Assembly: GCA_026390435.1 (NCBI GenBank)
Contig: JAPLFY010000041.1
Coordinates: forward strand, 1-64,000
Source of the DNA: Pseudomonadota bacterium
Lineage (GTDB): Bacteria > Bdellovibrionota_B > Oligoflexia > Oligoflexales > CAIYRB01
DNA: 64,000 bases
Direction: 5' to 3'
Position numbers and translations under genes: made by a program. Of the stretch, positions 43,450-51,935 are shown in pieces. Every line of letters starts with the position of its first letter. Positions within the stretch are counted from its first letter, which is position 1. Below the pieces are notes generated by a model, which worked only from the letters and a program-made list of their open reading frames with translations, ran no database searches and was not told where the DNA came from.

Positions 43450-43737
43450 CTACCGACAAGGAGCGAGCAGGCGCTCTAGCTCAGCTACAGAAATTCCACG
43501 AATCAAAATACCCTTCTCACGGCAAGTTTGCCCACTAATGAGCTCAATCTGACTACGCTTTAGACCGAGGGCTTTTTGAATCACTTCGCAAATTGCTACA
43601 TTCGCCCGCCCATCTTCAGGTGGAGCCGACACGGCAATCTTTAGCGCGTCGCGAAATACTCCCTGAATCCCAATGCGGCGCGCCCCTGGCTGAGCTCGCA
43701 CAGCCAACACGCAACCTTCTGGATGCGCCTTAATCAT
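43450..43737 (-). CDS. DUF167 (YggU) family protein
   Basis: 95 residues from the ATG at 43735-43737; a GTG directly before it is possible. The family core is clear: VRAQPGARR, LKIAVSAPPEDGRANVAI and LISGQTCREKGILIRG, with an alpha/beta fold of about 90 residues. Cellular role is not established; related genes often sit next to proC or yggT-type genes, and proC is the neighbour here, convergent and 92 bases away. Confidence 0.88.
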   Translation of the reverse strand: MIKAHPEGCVLAVRAQPGARRIGIQGVFRDALKIAVSAPPEDGRANVAICEVIQKALGLKRSQIELISGQTCREKGILIRGISVAELERLLAPCR

Positions 43738-43767
43738 CACGAAGCTCGATGACTCCGCACGCTAAGA

Positions 43768-44067
43768 TCAAGGTGCACCTAGCTCTTCTGAGCTTTCGTC
43801 GGTGAAGTCCGATTCCGCGCCTTCCTCTAATCGCCATTCTTCCGCAAGCAAGACGATTCCCTTCGGCGAATCAAGAGCCGGAACCAGAAGATCAAAGAGA
43901 CCCTCTGCAAAACTCAAATCCGCTTCGTCTTCAATCGTCGAGGACTTGTCCTCTACGACCACTCCTGTCACACCGCGGTGCAAAAGGAAACTACGCGCGG
44001 TAGCTGCGTCTTCATAGTTAGGATACGTCGCAATACGAATTAGATCCGGTGTGTGATCTTGGCTCAT
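43768..44067 (-). CDS. DUF2007-like putative signal-transducing protein
   Basis: 99 residues from the ATG at 44065-44067, which has GGAGG six bases upstream; the frame extends 18 codons further and would overlap clpA. DLIRIATYPNYEDAATARSF then LLHRGVTGVVVED is the DUF2007 pattern (small alpha/beta domain), followed by an acidic tail (EGAESDFTDESSEE). Biochemical role unknown. Lies 50 bases downstream of clpA on the same strand and may share its transcript. Confidence 0.65.
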   Translation of the reverse strand: MSQDHTPDLIRIATYPNYEDAATARSFLLHRGVTGVVVEDKSSTIEDEADLSFAEGLFDLLVPALDSPKGIVLLAEEWRLEEGAESDFTDESSEELGAP

Positions 44068-44117
44068 AAGTATCCTCCGCTGACTAACTTCAGACATACG
44101 CTCGGCAGCATGGAGGG

Positions 44118-46442
44118 TCAAGTCAGAAACTTAAAGCTGAGTTCATCGTCAACCAAATCGACATTGACTTCCCCGCCACCAGTTAGCTTGCCAAATAGCA
44201 GTTCATCAGCGAGAGGTTTTTTTAACTTATCTTGAATCAGTCGATTCAGCGGCCTTGCCCCGTAAGCTGGATCGTAGCCCTTTTGCGCCAAGTAGCGCCG
44301 CGCCGACTCCGAGATAGCCAACACGACGCGCTGTTTAACCAGCCGCCTGGCTAGCTCAGCAACAAATTTGTCGACGACAAGGAGGATAATATCTTCGCTA
44401 AGTGGATTGAAGGAGATGATCGCATCGAGACGATTGCGAAACTCAGGACTAAACATATCCTTGACAGCCTGACTCTCACCCGAACCCACGCCAACTTCTC
44501 GTTTGAAACCAATTGAGCCATGGAGTAACTCCCTGGCCCCAGCATTCGTAGTCATAATCATGATCACGTTGCGAAAATCAGTCTCCCGACCGTTAGCGTC
44601 GGTAAGAGTACCGTGGTCCATCACTTGCAGCAGGATATTCTGAATCTCAGGGTGAGCTTTTTCGATTTCATCGAGAAGCAGCACAGCATGGGGCGACTTA
44701 TTAATCGCCTCTGTCAGCAGGCCACCCTGGTCAAATCCGACATAACCCGGGGGGGCTCCGATCAGCCGCGACACGGCATGGCGCTCCATGTATTCCGACA
44801 TATCATAACGAACAAATTCAACGCCCATGATCGTTGCCAATTGCTTAGCAACTTCTGTCTTTCCCACACCGGTCGGACCGGCAAAGAGAAAACTCCCGAT
44901 GGGCTTCTCCTCGTCGCGTAGACCGCTGCGAGCTAACTTAATTGCTGCGCTTAGGGCCTCGATAGCAAGATCCTGGCCAAACACCACTCTTTTTAATTCA
45001 TCGGCTAAGTTCTTTAAACTTTCGCGGTCTGTTGCATTGACCTTTTGCGCTGGAATACGCGCCATTTTCGCGACGATCAGCTGGATATCGGTGGGTGTGA
45101 CTCGCGGCGTTTTTCCACTCTGACCTTTGCGTGGCTTAAGCGCAAAAGCTGCCCCCGCTTCATCAATCACATCAATGGCAGAATCTGGTAATTTGCGTTC
45201 ACGCAAATGCCGCTGAGCTAACTCGGCCGCCGAACGCAGGGCTTCTGCCGTATAGACTACGTTATGATGATCTTCGTATCTTGACTTTAAACCACGCAGA
45301 ATCTTGATGGTGTCATCGAGTGAGGGCTCATCTACATCAATCTTCTGAAATCGCCTAGCCAAAGCATGATCGTTTTTAAAGTGCTGCCGATACTCTTTGT
45401 AGGTGGTCGAGCCAATGCAACGTAATTGACCAGATGACAATGCAGGCTTCAAGAGATTCGATGCATCAAGTGCGCCACCAGAGACAGAGCCTGCGCCGAT
45501 CACCGTATGAATCTCGTCGATAAAGAGGATCGCCTTTTTCCGCTTCGACAACGCCTTCATCAAATCTTTGAGCCGTTGTTCAAAGTCGCCACGGAAGCGC
45601 GACCCCGCTAACAGCGAGCCCATATCCAGGGAGTAAATCTCTGCATCTTTAAGCGGCTCAGGAACTTTGCCATCCGCAATACGGAGTGCTAGGCCTTCCG
45701 CAATAGCTGTCTTTCCTACACCAGCATCACCAACATAAAGCGGATTGTTTTTACGGCGACGGCAAAGCACTTGCAAAGTGCGCTCTAGTTCAGCCGCACG
45801 CCCAATCAAGGGATCAATTTTGCCCGCTCGTGCCCGCGCCACAAGATCTACTGTATAGAGCTTCAGCGGCTCTTTGCCTTGCCGTCCCTCGCGAGCCTCC
45901 TCTTCCCCCACACTGGACTTCGCATCCTCTTCCTCAGATGGCTGGTCGTCGTCGCCAGGAGGGAGACTTCGGGGACCACCGTCAGCAGTGTCCTCATCGA
46001 AATCAACGCCGGATTTCGCGACACCATGCGCGATATAATTGAGCACATCAAAACGTGTTATGTTTTGCTTCTTGAGAAAATAAACCGCAAACGACTCTCG
46101 CTCAGAAAAAATCGAAACAAGTAGGTTGTCACCACCGATTTGATCTTTACCCGCAGATCGAACATGCTGGGCGGCGCGCTGAATAACTCGCTGAAAAGCT
46201 AAAGTAGGCTGGGGCATCTGACCAGCACTCAACAGTTCGCTCGTATAATTCTCCACGAAGTAGTCTTCGATATATTGACGAGTTACTTCGATACTGGCGC
46301 CACAAGCTCGCAATGCTTTTGCTGCCGCGTCATTTAAAAGAAGGGCATAAAGTATATGTTCTACCGTGACAAATTCATGGCCACGGCGTGACGCCTCACT
46401 CACTGCCAAGTTGAGGCTTATTTCAAGCTCAGGACTAATCAT
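44118..46442 (-). CDS. clpA: ATP-dependent Clp protease ATPase subunit ClpA
   Basis: 774 residues. Start placed at the ATG at 46440-46442 because GAGGAG lies six bases upstream and the protein then begins [11 protein letters not shown], matching the known ClpA N-terminus; an ATG two codons earlier is too close. N-domain 1-145, an acidic linker (about 148-190), AAA+ module 1 with GDAGVGKTA (near 238-246), and module 2 with GPTGVGKTE. Unfolds substrates for ClpP, which is not in the window. clpS follows ten bases upstream on the chromosome. Confidence 0.95.
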   Translation of the reverse strand: MISPELEISLNLAVSEASRRGHEFVTVEHILYALLLNDAAAKALRACGASIEVTRQYIEDYFVENYTSELLSAGQMPQPTLAFQRVIQRAAQHVRSAGKDQIGGDNLLVSIFSERESFAVYFLKKQNITRFDVLNYIAHGVAKSGVDFDEDTADGGPRSLPPGDDDQPSEEEDAKSSVGEEEAREGRQGKEPLKLYTVDLVARARAGKIDPLIGRAAELERTLQVLCRRRKNNPLYVGDAGVGKTAIAEGLALRIADGKVPEPLKDAEIYSLDMGSLLAGSRFRGDFEQRLKDLMKALSKRKKAILFIDEIHTVIGAGSVSGGALDASNLLKPALSSGQLRCIGSTTYKEYRQHFKNDHALARRFQKIDVDEPSLDDTIKILRGLKSRYEDHHNVVYTAEALRSAAELAQRHLRERKLPDSAIDVIDEAGAAFALKPRKGQSGKTPRVTPTDIQLIVAKMARIPAQKVNATDRESLKNLADELKRVVFGQDLAIEALSAAIKLARSGLRDEEKPIGSFLFAGPTGVGKTEVAKQLATIMGVEFVRYDMSEYMERHAVSRLIGAPPGYVGFDQGGLLTEAINKSPHAVLLLDEIEKAHPEIQNILLQVMDHGTLTDANGRETDFRNVIMIMTTNAGARELLHGSIGFKREVGVGSGESQAVKDMFSPEFRNRLDAIISFNPLSEDIILLVVDKFVAELARRLVKQRVVLAISESARRYLAQKGYDPAYGARPLNRLIQDKLKKPLADELLFGKLTGGGEVNVDLVDDELSFKFLT

Positions 46443-46452
46443 GGGCATCTCC

Positions 46453-46767
46453 TCACGCTCGCTCCAGCGTACACTGCAGCGGATACTCTTGCTCGCGCGC
46501 AGCCTCTGTCACCTGAGCGACTTTAGTCTCGGCGATCTCATAGGGATAAATACCACATAATCCCATTCCTTTGTGATGTACTGCCAACATGACTTCTGTC
46601 GCTTGCGCATGAGATTTATTAAAAAATCTCATTAGAACATCGACCACAAATTCCATTGGAGTATAGTCATCATTGTGTAACAGGACTTTGAATAGACTGG
46701 GGCGCTGAACTCGCGTGTCCCGCTCCGCTAATACCCCACCTTGACCGCCCTGATCATCCTGCTCCAT
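46453..46767 (-). CDS. clpS: ATP-dependent Clp protease adaptor ClpS
   Basis: 104 residues from the ATG at 46765-46767 with AAAGGA six bases upstream; another ATG five codons earlier is possible. The N-degron-binding pocket is conserved: KVLLHNDDYTPMEFVVDVLM and the AVHHKGMGLCGIYPYEIAET segment. ClpS hands N-end-rule substrates to ClpA, and the gene directly precedes clpA in one operon. The N-terminal extension is Gln/Gly-rich. Confidence 0.95.
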   Translation of the reverse strand: MEQDDQGGQGGVLAERDTRVQRPSLFKVLLHNDDYTPMEFVVDVLMRFFNKSHAQATEVMLAVHHKGMGLCGIYPYEIAETKVAQVTEAAREQEYPLQCTLERA

Positions 46768-46821
46768 GTGGTCCTTTCGCATGCTAAAGCCGTTAGGTTA
46801 GTTCTACCTATGCGAGGGGCC

Positions 46822-47538
46822 TCACTCAAGCCGGATAACGACACGGCGATTAATTGCTCTAGCTTTCTTCAGCGCCTCACCGCTGAGGCCCTTGATGGGA
46901 ACCTTGGGTTTGGTCTGAGCGTAAGCATGAACAGTCATGCGATTCTCATTGACTCCGCGGGCCTTAAAAGTATTCACCAAGGCAATCCCACGCGCCGAGC
47001 TGAGCTCCCAGTTTGACTGATACTTGCCCTTCCCCACCGGCAAGTCGTCGGTATGCCCCTCGAAAATCAAACGATAGTCGCCTGGAGCGCTAGCTATGGC
47101 ATTCAAAACCACTCCAACCTGGACCTTAGCCTGAGGGTTAAGCTCAGAGGAGCCAGGATTGAAGATGAGTTGGTCACGGAATTCGATGTTAAGACCCATA
47201 ATATCGGTGGTTACGAAAGCGACGTCTTCGAGATGCTTTTGCTTAATCAAGGTGCGAATCTTGTCTGAAAGGGTTCGAAGGTTCTCCACGGGAACCGACT
47301 TTGCTGACAGATCAACGTTGGCTTTTTGCTCTTTAATGGCTGAGTTGAGGTTGTCGTATTTATGTTTATTTGGCGTCGAATAGGACAGCTGCAAAACAAA
47401 AAATGACATAAGTATTAGACTCATGTCTGAAAAGGACATGAGCCAAAGACCCTCACCTTTATGGACTCTAGAGCGCCGACGCTGGATGGTGATGGGGGCA
47501 TCACCCTGGCTGACTTGATCTTCGCTAGGCTCAGACAT
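46822..47538 (-). CDS. motB: MotB-like stator protein (OmpA-type peptidoglycan-binding)
   Basis: 238 residues from the ATG at 47536-47538, overlapping the motA stop (ATGA). A short basic cytoplasmic N-terminus is followed by one membrane helix WLMSFSDMSLILMSFFVLQ with Asp38 at the proton-binding position. The C-terminal OmpA domain has FEGHTDDLPVGKGKYQSNWE and SSARGIALVNTF, which anchor the stator to peptidoglycan. Together with motA it would form the ion-driven flagellar stator; a non-flagellar TolR-like use cannot be excluded. Confidence 0.9.
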   Translation of the reverse strand: MSEPSEDQVSQGDAPITIQRRRSRVHKGEGLWLMSFSDMSLILMSFFVLQLSYSTPNKHKYDNLNSAIKEQKANVDLSAKSVPVENLRTLSDKIRTLIKQKHLEDVAFVTTDIMGLNIEFRDQLIFNPGSSELNPQAKVQVGVVLNAIASAPGDYRLIFEGHTDDLPVGKGKYQSNWELSSARGIALVNTFKARGVNENRMTVHAYAQTKPKVPIKGLSGEALKKARAINRRVVIRLE

Positions 47539-48323
47539 CAAGCGCCTCGCTTGTTCGCCGGAGGCGGTGCTCCACCGCCTCGCTCTTTGGCTCCATAACT
47601 CTTCACTAAATCCTTAAGATGCATCGAGGATTTTTTACCTTTAATATTGAGCACACCCTCGACCACCAACATATCGATTTCGAGACTTCGTTCCGCCTCT
47701 AAGGCGATCTTCTCGGCCCATGGCGCATAGATAATAGTGCCCAGCCCCAAGCCATATAAGGTGGTAATCATCGCCAAAGCCATGTTCGAGCCGATCTTTG
47801 CTGGATCTTCCATGTGCGAAAGCATACCAATCAGACCCATCAATGTTCCGATCATCCCCACACCTGGGCAAATGCGGGACATATTTTCGAAGAGATTGGA
47901 CGCGAGTTGCATGCGAGTTTGCTTAAGATTGACTCGCGCCATAAGATTGTTGCGAATCTCTTCTACCTTAAAATCGTTGACAATGAGCGCTAGTCCGTCG
48001 CGCAATAGGTCATATTTAGCTTTATTGCGATATTGAATAATGACCCCAAGCCCATCACTGCGTGCTGCCTTTGCAGCGTTGGTCAAAATTTCGATCACTT
48101 CTTCGTGATGCTTGGCCTGCTTGCTGAACATCGAAGACATGAGTAGGCGAATGCCGGTCAATAAATCACCGAGCGAGTGTGACAGCAGCATAATGCTTGG
48201 AGGCCCGACCATCAGCAGTACAAATGCCGGCATAGAAAAATAACCGTGAAAGCCGCCCCCCTCATTGAGGAAGGCGTATCCAATAGCAAAGATGATTCCG
48301 GCGAGTCCGATTAGAAGTGACAA
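47538..48323 (-). CDS. motA: MotA-like stator protein
   Basis: 261 residues from a TTG start with AGGGG about eight bases upstream. Four membrane segments: LLIGLAGIIFAIGYAFL and FVLLMVGPPSIMLLSHSL near the N-terminus, and ICPGVGMIGTLMGLIGMLSH and MALAMITTLYGLGLGTIIYA in the second half. The cytoplasmic loop between helices 2 and 3 carries the charged torque-generating region. The C-terminal tail is Gly/Pro/Lys-rich. First gene of the motA-motB pair, far (30 kb) from the flagellar filament genes. Confidence 0.9.
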   Translation of the reverse strand: MSLLIGLAGIIFAIGYAFLNEGGGFHGYFSMPAFVLLMVGPPSIMLLSHSLGDLLTGIRLLMSSMFSKQAKHHEEVIEILTNAAKAARSDGLGVIIQYRNKAKYDLLRDGLALIVNDFKVEEIRNNLMARVNLKQTRMQLASNLFENMSRICPGVGMIGTLMGLIGMLSHMEDPAKIGSNMALAMITTLYGLGLGTIIYAPWAEKIALEAERSLEIDMLVVEGVLNIKGKKSSMHLKDLVKSYGAKERGGGAPPPANKRGA

Positions 48324-48613
48324 GGGTTGCCCCTATAATCGCCCATCACAAAGAGATGGATGAGGCTGAAAGAAAGAAGATCGCTTCTGCTCCTATTTTA
48401 AGCCCGCCGCTGCGCAGTGTCAGCGGGCAGAAACTGCCGCCCCAGTGATGCTGAAAACTGCGACCTACCAATGCTGCGAATGCAGGGTTGACCGCTACCG
48501 TTAATAAATGCTAAGGAAAAAAAGAGAACTTTCGGAATATTCAATAAATTCAAGCGGCGCCCGCTGACGTACCAACTTGTGTGCGGCTACGGTTCTAACG
48601 CCGCTAAACCGTG
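48324..48613. other. Intergenic region between motA and the regulator gene
   Basis: About 290 bases between divergent genes. There is an imperfect GC-rich hairpin near 48403-48430, and a TTGACC box (48488-48493) on the plus strand without a convincing -10. I see no coding frame with codon structure and no RNA gene. Confidence 0.45.
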
Positions 48614-48626
48614 GATCTCAGAGATC
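48614..48626. promoter_or_regulatory. Operator-like dyad upstream of the HTH regulator gene
   Basis: GATCTC-A-GAGATC, a perfect 6-1-6 dyad, lies 20 bases before the ATG of the XRE-type regulator, in the position expected for an autoregulatory operator. Only one copy is seen in the upstream region; binding is inferred. Confidence 0.35.
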
Positions 48627-48645
48627 TGGTCGAGGGCGTTTGACC

Positions 48646-49563
48646 ATGAAGAAGGCGACAGAAATAAAGTACCCTAATTCGGCAAACCTCTTTCAGTTTT
48701 GTCGTCGCGTTCTCGATCAAAAATTCGGTGGCGTCCGCGTTATTGACCAAGACATCGGTCAGATTCTCGGCTTTGACCCAGCCGATTGCAGCCATTGGAA
48801 AAAGGGGAAAAAGAATGTGCGCTCGATCCAAGCTATGAAATCGATCGCAGAGCACCTTGGCATCGATGAACGCTTGGTTATTGATGTCGCTGCCGGCGAT
48901 TTAGACGATGCCGAAGCTTTTTATGAATTCAACGGATATGGCGCTTTTAGCATAGACCCAAAAGCCTTCGATGCAGCGAAAAAGGACTTCTATCGCCGCC
49001 ATTCCGCCACTTGGAGCAAGGATAAGGAGGCCGAATTTAAAGACGCCTCAACTATCAACGAAGCTGCCGTCGATCAGGCCGTGGAGGCTATCCACAAACG
49101 CATCGGATTCAGTGAAGCACCACTCTACTTACCTGAGATATCCGCTGCATTTCCCGAGCTATCACTGTCCCCCACCGAGGCCGAACCAAATAGCGACAAC
49201 AATAAGTCCCAAACCATAACGATTAATCATCGAGGTGCGCAAACCCAGGTTATCTATAGACAAGGCAGCGAACTAAAACCGTTCATGCGCTTTCAAATAG
49301 CTAAAGCACTGGCGTCTCACTTCCTTCCCGATCTCAGATCAAAGACAGATAAAATTCCAGAATTCACGGCTCATCTGATCGATGTTCAAAGCAACCTATT
49401 TGCCGCCAAACTTCTGGCGCCAGCCAATCTAATTCGTAAGGAGATCGCTCAGGTAAACGTGGCACGAGACGTAGTGACACAGCTAGCGGAGGCATTCTGG
49501 GTATCCAAGGCCTTCATGAACATGAGACTCAAAGATATCCTACAAAATGCGCACGCCTTATAA
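48646..49563 (+). CDS. XRE-type regulator with degenerate ImmA/IrrE-like domain
   Basis: 305 residues from the ATG at 48646 (GAGGGCG about eight bases upstream); the frame opens 69 bases earlier without a ribosome-binding site. Residues about 10-75 form a helix-turn-helix (IDQDIGQILGFDPADCSHWK, SIQAMKSIAEHLGI). The C-terminal half (about 165-305) has the layout of ImmA/IrrE metallopeptidase domains, but where HExxH is expected it reads RFQIAKALASHF, and the later segment is LIDVQSNLFAAKLLAPANLI without the metal-binding Glu. It is thus probably a non-catalytic sensor or scaffold. Confidence 0.65.
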   Translation: MKKATEIKYPNSANLFQFCRRVLDQKFGGVRVIDQDIGQILGFDPADCSHWKKGKKNVRSIQAMKSIAEHLGIDERLVIDVAAGDLDDAEAFYEFNGYGAFSIDPKAFDAAKKDFYRRHSATWSKDKEAEFKDASTINEAAVDQAVEAIHKRIGFSEAPLYLPEISAAFPELSLSPTEAEPNSDNNKSQTITINHRGAQTQVIYRQGSELKPFMRFQIAKALASHFLPDLRSKTDKIPEFTAHLIDVQSNLFAAKLLAPANLIRKEIAQVNVARDVVTQLAEAFWVSKAFMNMRLKDILQNAHAL

Positions 49564-49737
49564 TTTAGACCGCCCCAACTAAATATCCAACTATCTGTTT
49601 TTCCTAATTTATTCTAAGGTGTGGGCAGTCTAGCAAGGCCTCGCCTTGCCTCTATTTATAATTTTAATTTCAGAAAGCTAAACTGCTGCCGATAACTTGG
49701 GTGGGATAAGGGTGTTGAGGTAGTTTAGGGACACTAT

Positions 49738-50745
49738 ATGAACATAAAGAAGCAAAATCTTTCCTTGTTCGGGGCACTGATAGCAGCCTTTTGCTGCGCC
49801 GTAGCTGGGCGGGCTGTCGCGCAATCGACCCCCGAGGAGCCCGAAGCCATGGCTGCGCCTGCGCCCCAACCTGAGCCCGCGGTTGAAGCCGCCCCAGAGC
49901 CAAGTGCTGCTGGTGCATCCAAAAAAGACAAAAAGACGAACGATGTAGAGACCGACTTCCCGCCGGTTCCAGATACCCCAGGCATCCGCAAAACATTCTC
50001 GAAGAGCGAATTCGCCAAGATCTGCGCTCAGGTCGAAGGCAAATTGATTGCATATTATGACGATATATACCGCGTCGAGCAGTGCCACAGACGTCAGCTT
50101 CGCGATAATAAAACAGTCTATAACCTGCAGCGGGAAGGTCACCGCGTGCAAGACGTAGACAGCGATGTGATTGCAGCCCTGCCAGAGGGTGAACCGTTAG
50201 ACGAGGCTATCACGCTAAAAAATGCGCGTGGCTGCAATAAACTCGACGGAACTTACGTGACCTATTCTAACGTAGACGTCTATTTCGTCGAACATTGTAA
50301 GAAGCGCATCTTTCCTGACTGGATGAGCTACATCAAGCACCGCGAGCGCAGACATGACAAGAAAGGCGAAATCCTTTCGCTTAGCTGGATTGAATTCGAC
50401 CGATTGCCACCGGGCCCACCAATCCGCTCGATAGTCGACGATATGTTTGCGAAGATGCTCTCGGGTGAGGCAGGGGTTGAAGTCATCCCCGTCGACGAGG
50501 CGTGCGCTGGCTTGGAAGGCAAAATTTCTTCTTATTACTCCTACCTGTACCGCGTAGAAAAATGCCGCAAACGTGAGATCACCTCGCCAGAGCTCTTCCT
50601 AAAGAAAGCGGGAGTCAATAAAATTGCTATCTACGAAATGAGTAGCGAGCAGTGGTTATCACTTCCGAATGGGGCGCCGATCTCGACTAAGCCCGACGTG
50701 GCCCCACAAGCTCCGATCGAATATAAGCCTAAGTGGCGTAAATAA
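49738..50745 (+). CDS. Exported protein with three Cys-containing repeats
   Basis: 335 residues: signal peptide 1-28 (LIAAFCCAVAGRAVAQ), an Ala/Pro/Glu-rich linker to about 75, then three related repeats. Each has a Cys, a Gly a few residues later, a Tyr-rich middle and a closing Cys-x-[KR]-[KR] or close: CAQVEGKLIAYYDDIYRVEQ-C, CNKLDGTYVTYSNVDVYFVEH-C and CAGLEGKISSYYSYLYRVEK-C. Each repeat is followed by a segment with a small Leu-Pro-x-Gly/P motif (ALPEGEPLD, RLPPGPPIR, SLPNGAPIS). One Cys pair per repeat suggests disulfides. I do not know the family. Confidence 0.7.
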   Translation: MNIKKQNLSLFGALIAAFCCAVAGRAVAQSTPEEPEAMAAPAPQPEPAVEAAPEPSAAGASKKDKKTNDVETDFPPVPDTPGIRKTFSKSEFAKICAQVEGKLIAYYDDIYRVEQCHRRQLRDNKTVYNLQREGHRVQDVDSDVIAALPEGEPLDEAITLKNARGCNKLDGTYVTYSNVDVYFVEHCKKRIFPDWMSYIKHRERRHDKKGEILSLSWIEFDRLPPGPPIRSIVDDMFAKMLSGEAGVEVIPVDEACAGLEGKISSYYSYLYRVEKCRKREITSPELFLKKAGVNKIAIYEMSSEQWLSLPNGAPISTKPDVAPQAPIEYKPKWRK

Positions 50746-51004
50746 TTACTCGCGTGCCTAGCAATCCACAATGCTGGGGTAGCCAAAGCGCATCGCTTCC
50801 GCACGGGTGTCAAACCTGTTTACACCCCAAGCCTCCTCCTCAAAATAAAATTATTCAATTTAACCTGAGCGTTAGGCGTTAGGGCCGGCTTGGCCCGTGA
50901 CTTGCTCCTTAGGTCTACAGGACGGCCAGAAGTGGTCGCCCAGTCCTGCTCCCCGCTGTTGCTGAGTTTCTTTTACGCCTGACTGTCCAGGCCTTTACCC
51001 GTGG
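50746..51004. other. Intergenic region, no gene recognised
   Basis: 259 bases between the three-repeat protein and the His/Lys-rich gene. A 30-codon open stretch on the minus strand (50758-50850) reads protein-like but has no start codon. No terminator with a U-run is visible. If the downstream gene really starts at 51155, the gap is about 410 bases. Confidence 0.4.
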
Positions 51005-51532
51005 ATGCCGAAAGTTATGTCGAGTCAAAAGCCAACGCACGCCATTAAGCAATTCAAGGTCAAGCCTAAGTCGAAGTCCTTGTTTGGAATAAGTAAATGG
51101 TTCCGCCTGCCAGTCAAAAACGCTGCCTCCCCGCTGATTAAAGGAAACAAGATCATGAAGCCCAAGTCTCGTCGTTCATTCAAAGCCCTAATGATTGCCC
51201 TAGTGATTACACTAGGCGGGGGCTATGCCGTTTACCGCAATATGTTCATGCCAAAAGTTCAAGTTCAGCATGTCGCGAGACAATGGCTAGATAACTCAGC
51301 CGGTAAAAGCACCCAAGTATCCTCGTCCCGTAAGCCTATAAGACCAGCTTACCGGGCAAAACATAGTCGCCCCAGCCGCATCATGGGCTGCCATATTCCA
51401 AGACACCATAAAGCAACGAAGCACCATTTAGCCAAGCACTCTAAGAAGCATAAAGGCAAAAAGCATCGCTTAGCCCACAAAAGCTCACGTCGCGCCCACA
51501 TGCACCAAACGACCTACCGCGCATCTAACTGA
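51005..51532 (+). CDS. His/Lys-rich single-span membrane protein
   Basis: 175 residues if started at the ATG at 51005. An ATG at 51155 has the better ribosome-binding site (AAAGGA) and would give 125 residues starting MKPKSRRSFKALMIALVITL. One membrane helix (ALMIALVITLGGGYAVY) is followed by a strongly basic C-terminal region with more than ten histidines (PRHHKATKHHLAKHSKKHKG). Such tails can bind metals or polyanions; no family is recognised. The theoretical charge is very positive. Confidence 0.5.
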   Translation: MPKVMSSQKPTHAIKQFKVKPKSKSLFGISKWFRLPVKNAASPLIKGNKIMKPKSRRSFKALMIALVITLGGGYAVYRNMFMPKVQVQHVARQWLDNSAGKSTQVSSSRKPIRPAYRAKHSRPSRIMGCHIPRHHKATKHHLAKHSKKHKGKKHRLAHKSSRRAHMHQTTYRASN

Positions 51533-51632
51533 ACTTCGATGCCAAGTGCTGACCAGTGAGGCTCGCCACCGGGCCTCGCACTTTGAAGTGTCCTTGACAA
51601 AGACTTCTCCGACGTACTACTAAGGCCGCCTT

Positions 51633-51932
51633 ATGATTTTAACACGTAAACAAGTTTGCCACTTACGCGGTCTTGCTCACCACCTCAGCCCTGTCGTCCA
51701 GATGGGTAAGGCCGGCTACTCGCCGAGCCTGATTAACGAGGTGAATAGAAACCTCACCTCTCACGAACTGATCAAGGTTCGTCTGAGTGCGGATGATGCA
51801 AGTGAATTTAACAACTTAGCGGATGAATTGGCCGGTGAGACGCAAGCCTCTCTAGTCCAAACCATAGGCCGCATTGCGGTGCTTTACCGCCGCGGCGAAG
51901 GCGACAAGATCAAAATCAAATTCAAACACTGA
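51633..51932 (+). CDS. yhbY: YhbY-type RNA-binding protein (CRM domain)
   Basis: 99 residues, the usual length. CRM-domain protein associated with pre-50S ribosomal particles in E. coli. LTRKQVCHLRGLAHHLSPVV then QMGKAGYSPSLINEVNRNLT contains the GKxG loop (GKAG), and ELIKVRLS and VLYRRGEG complete the fold. AAGG eight bases before the ATG. Stops three bases before the convergent proline dehydrogenase gene. Confidence 0.93.
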   Translation: MILTRKQVCHLRGLAHHLSPVVQMGKAGYSPSLINEVNRNLTSHELIKVRLSADDASEFNNLADELAGETQASLVQTIGRIAVLYRRGEGDKIKIKFKH

Positions 51933-51935
51933 AGT

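Noticed and set aside
50758-50850. Protein-like 30-codon stretch on the minus strand after the three-repeat gene (EEEAWGVNRF...)
   Set aside because: It is flanked by stops and has no usable start codon; an open stretch of this length is common by chance.
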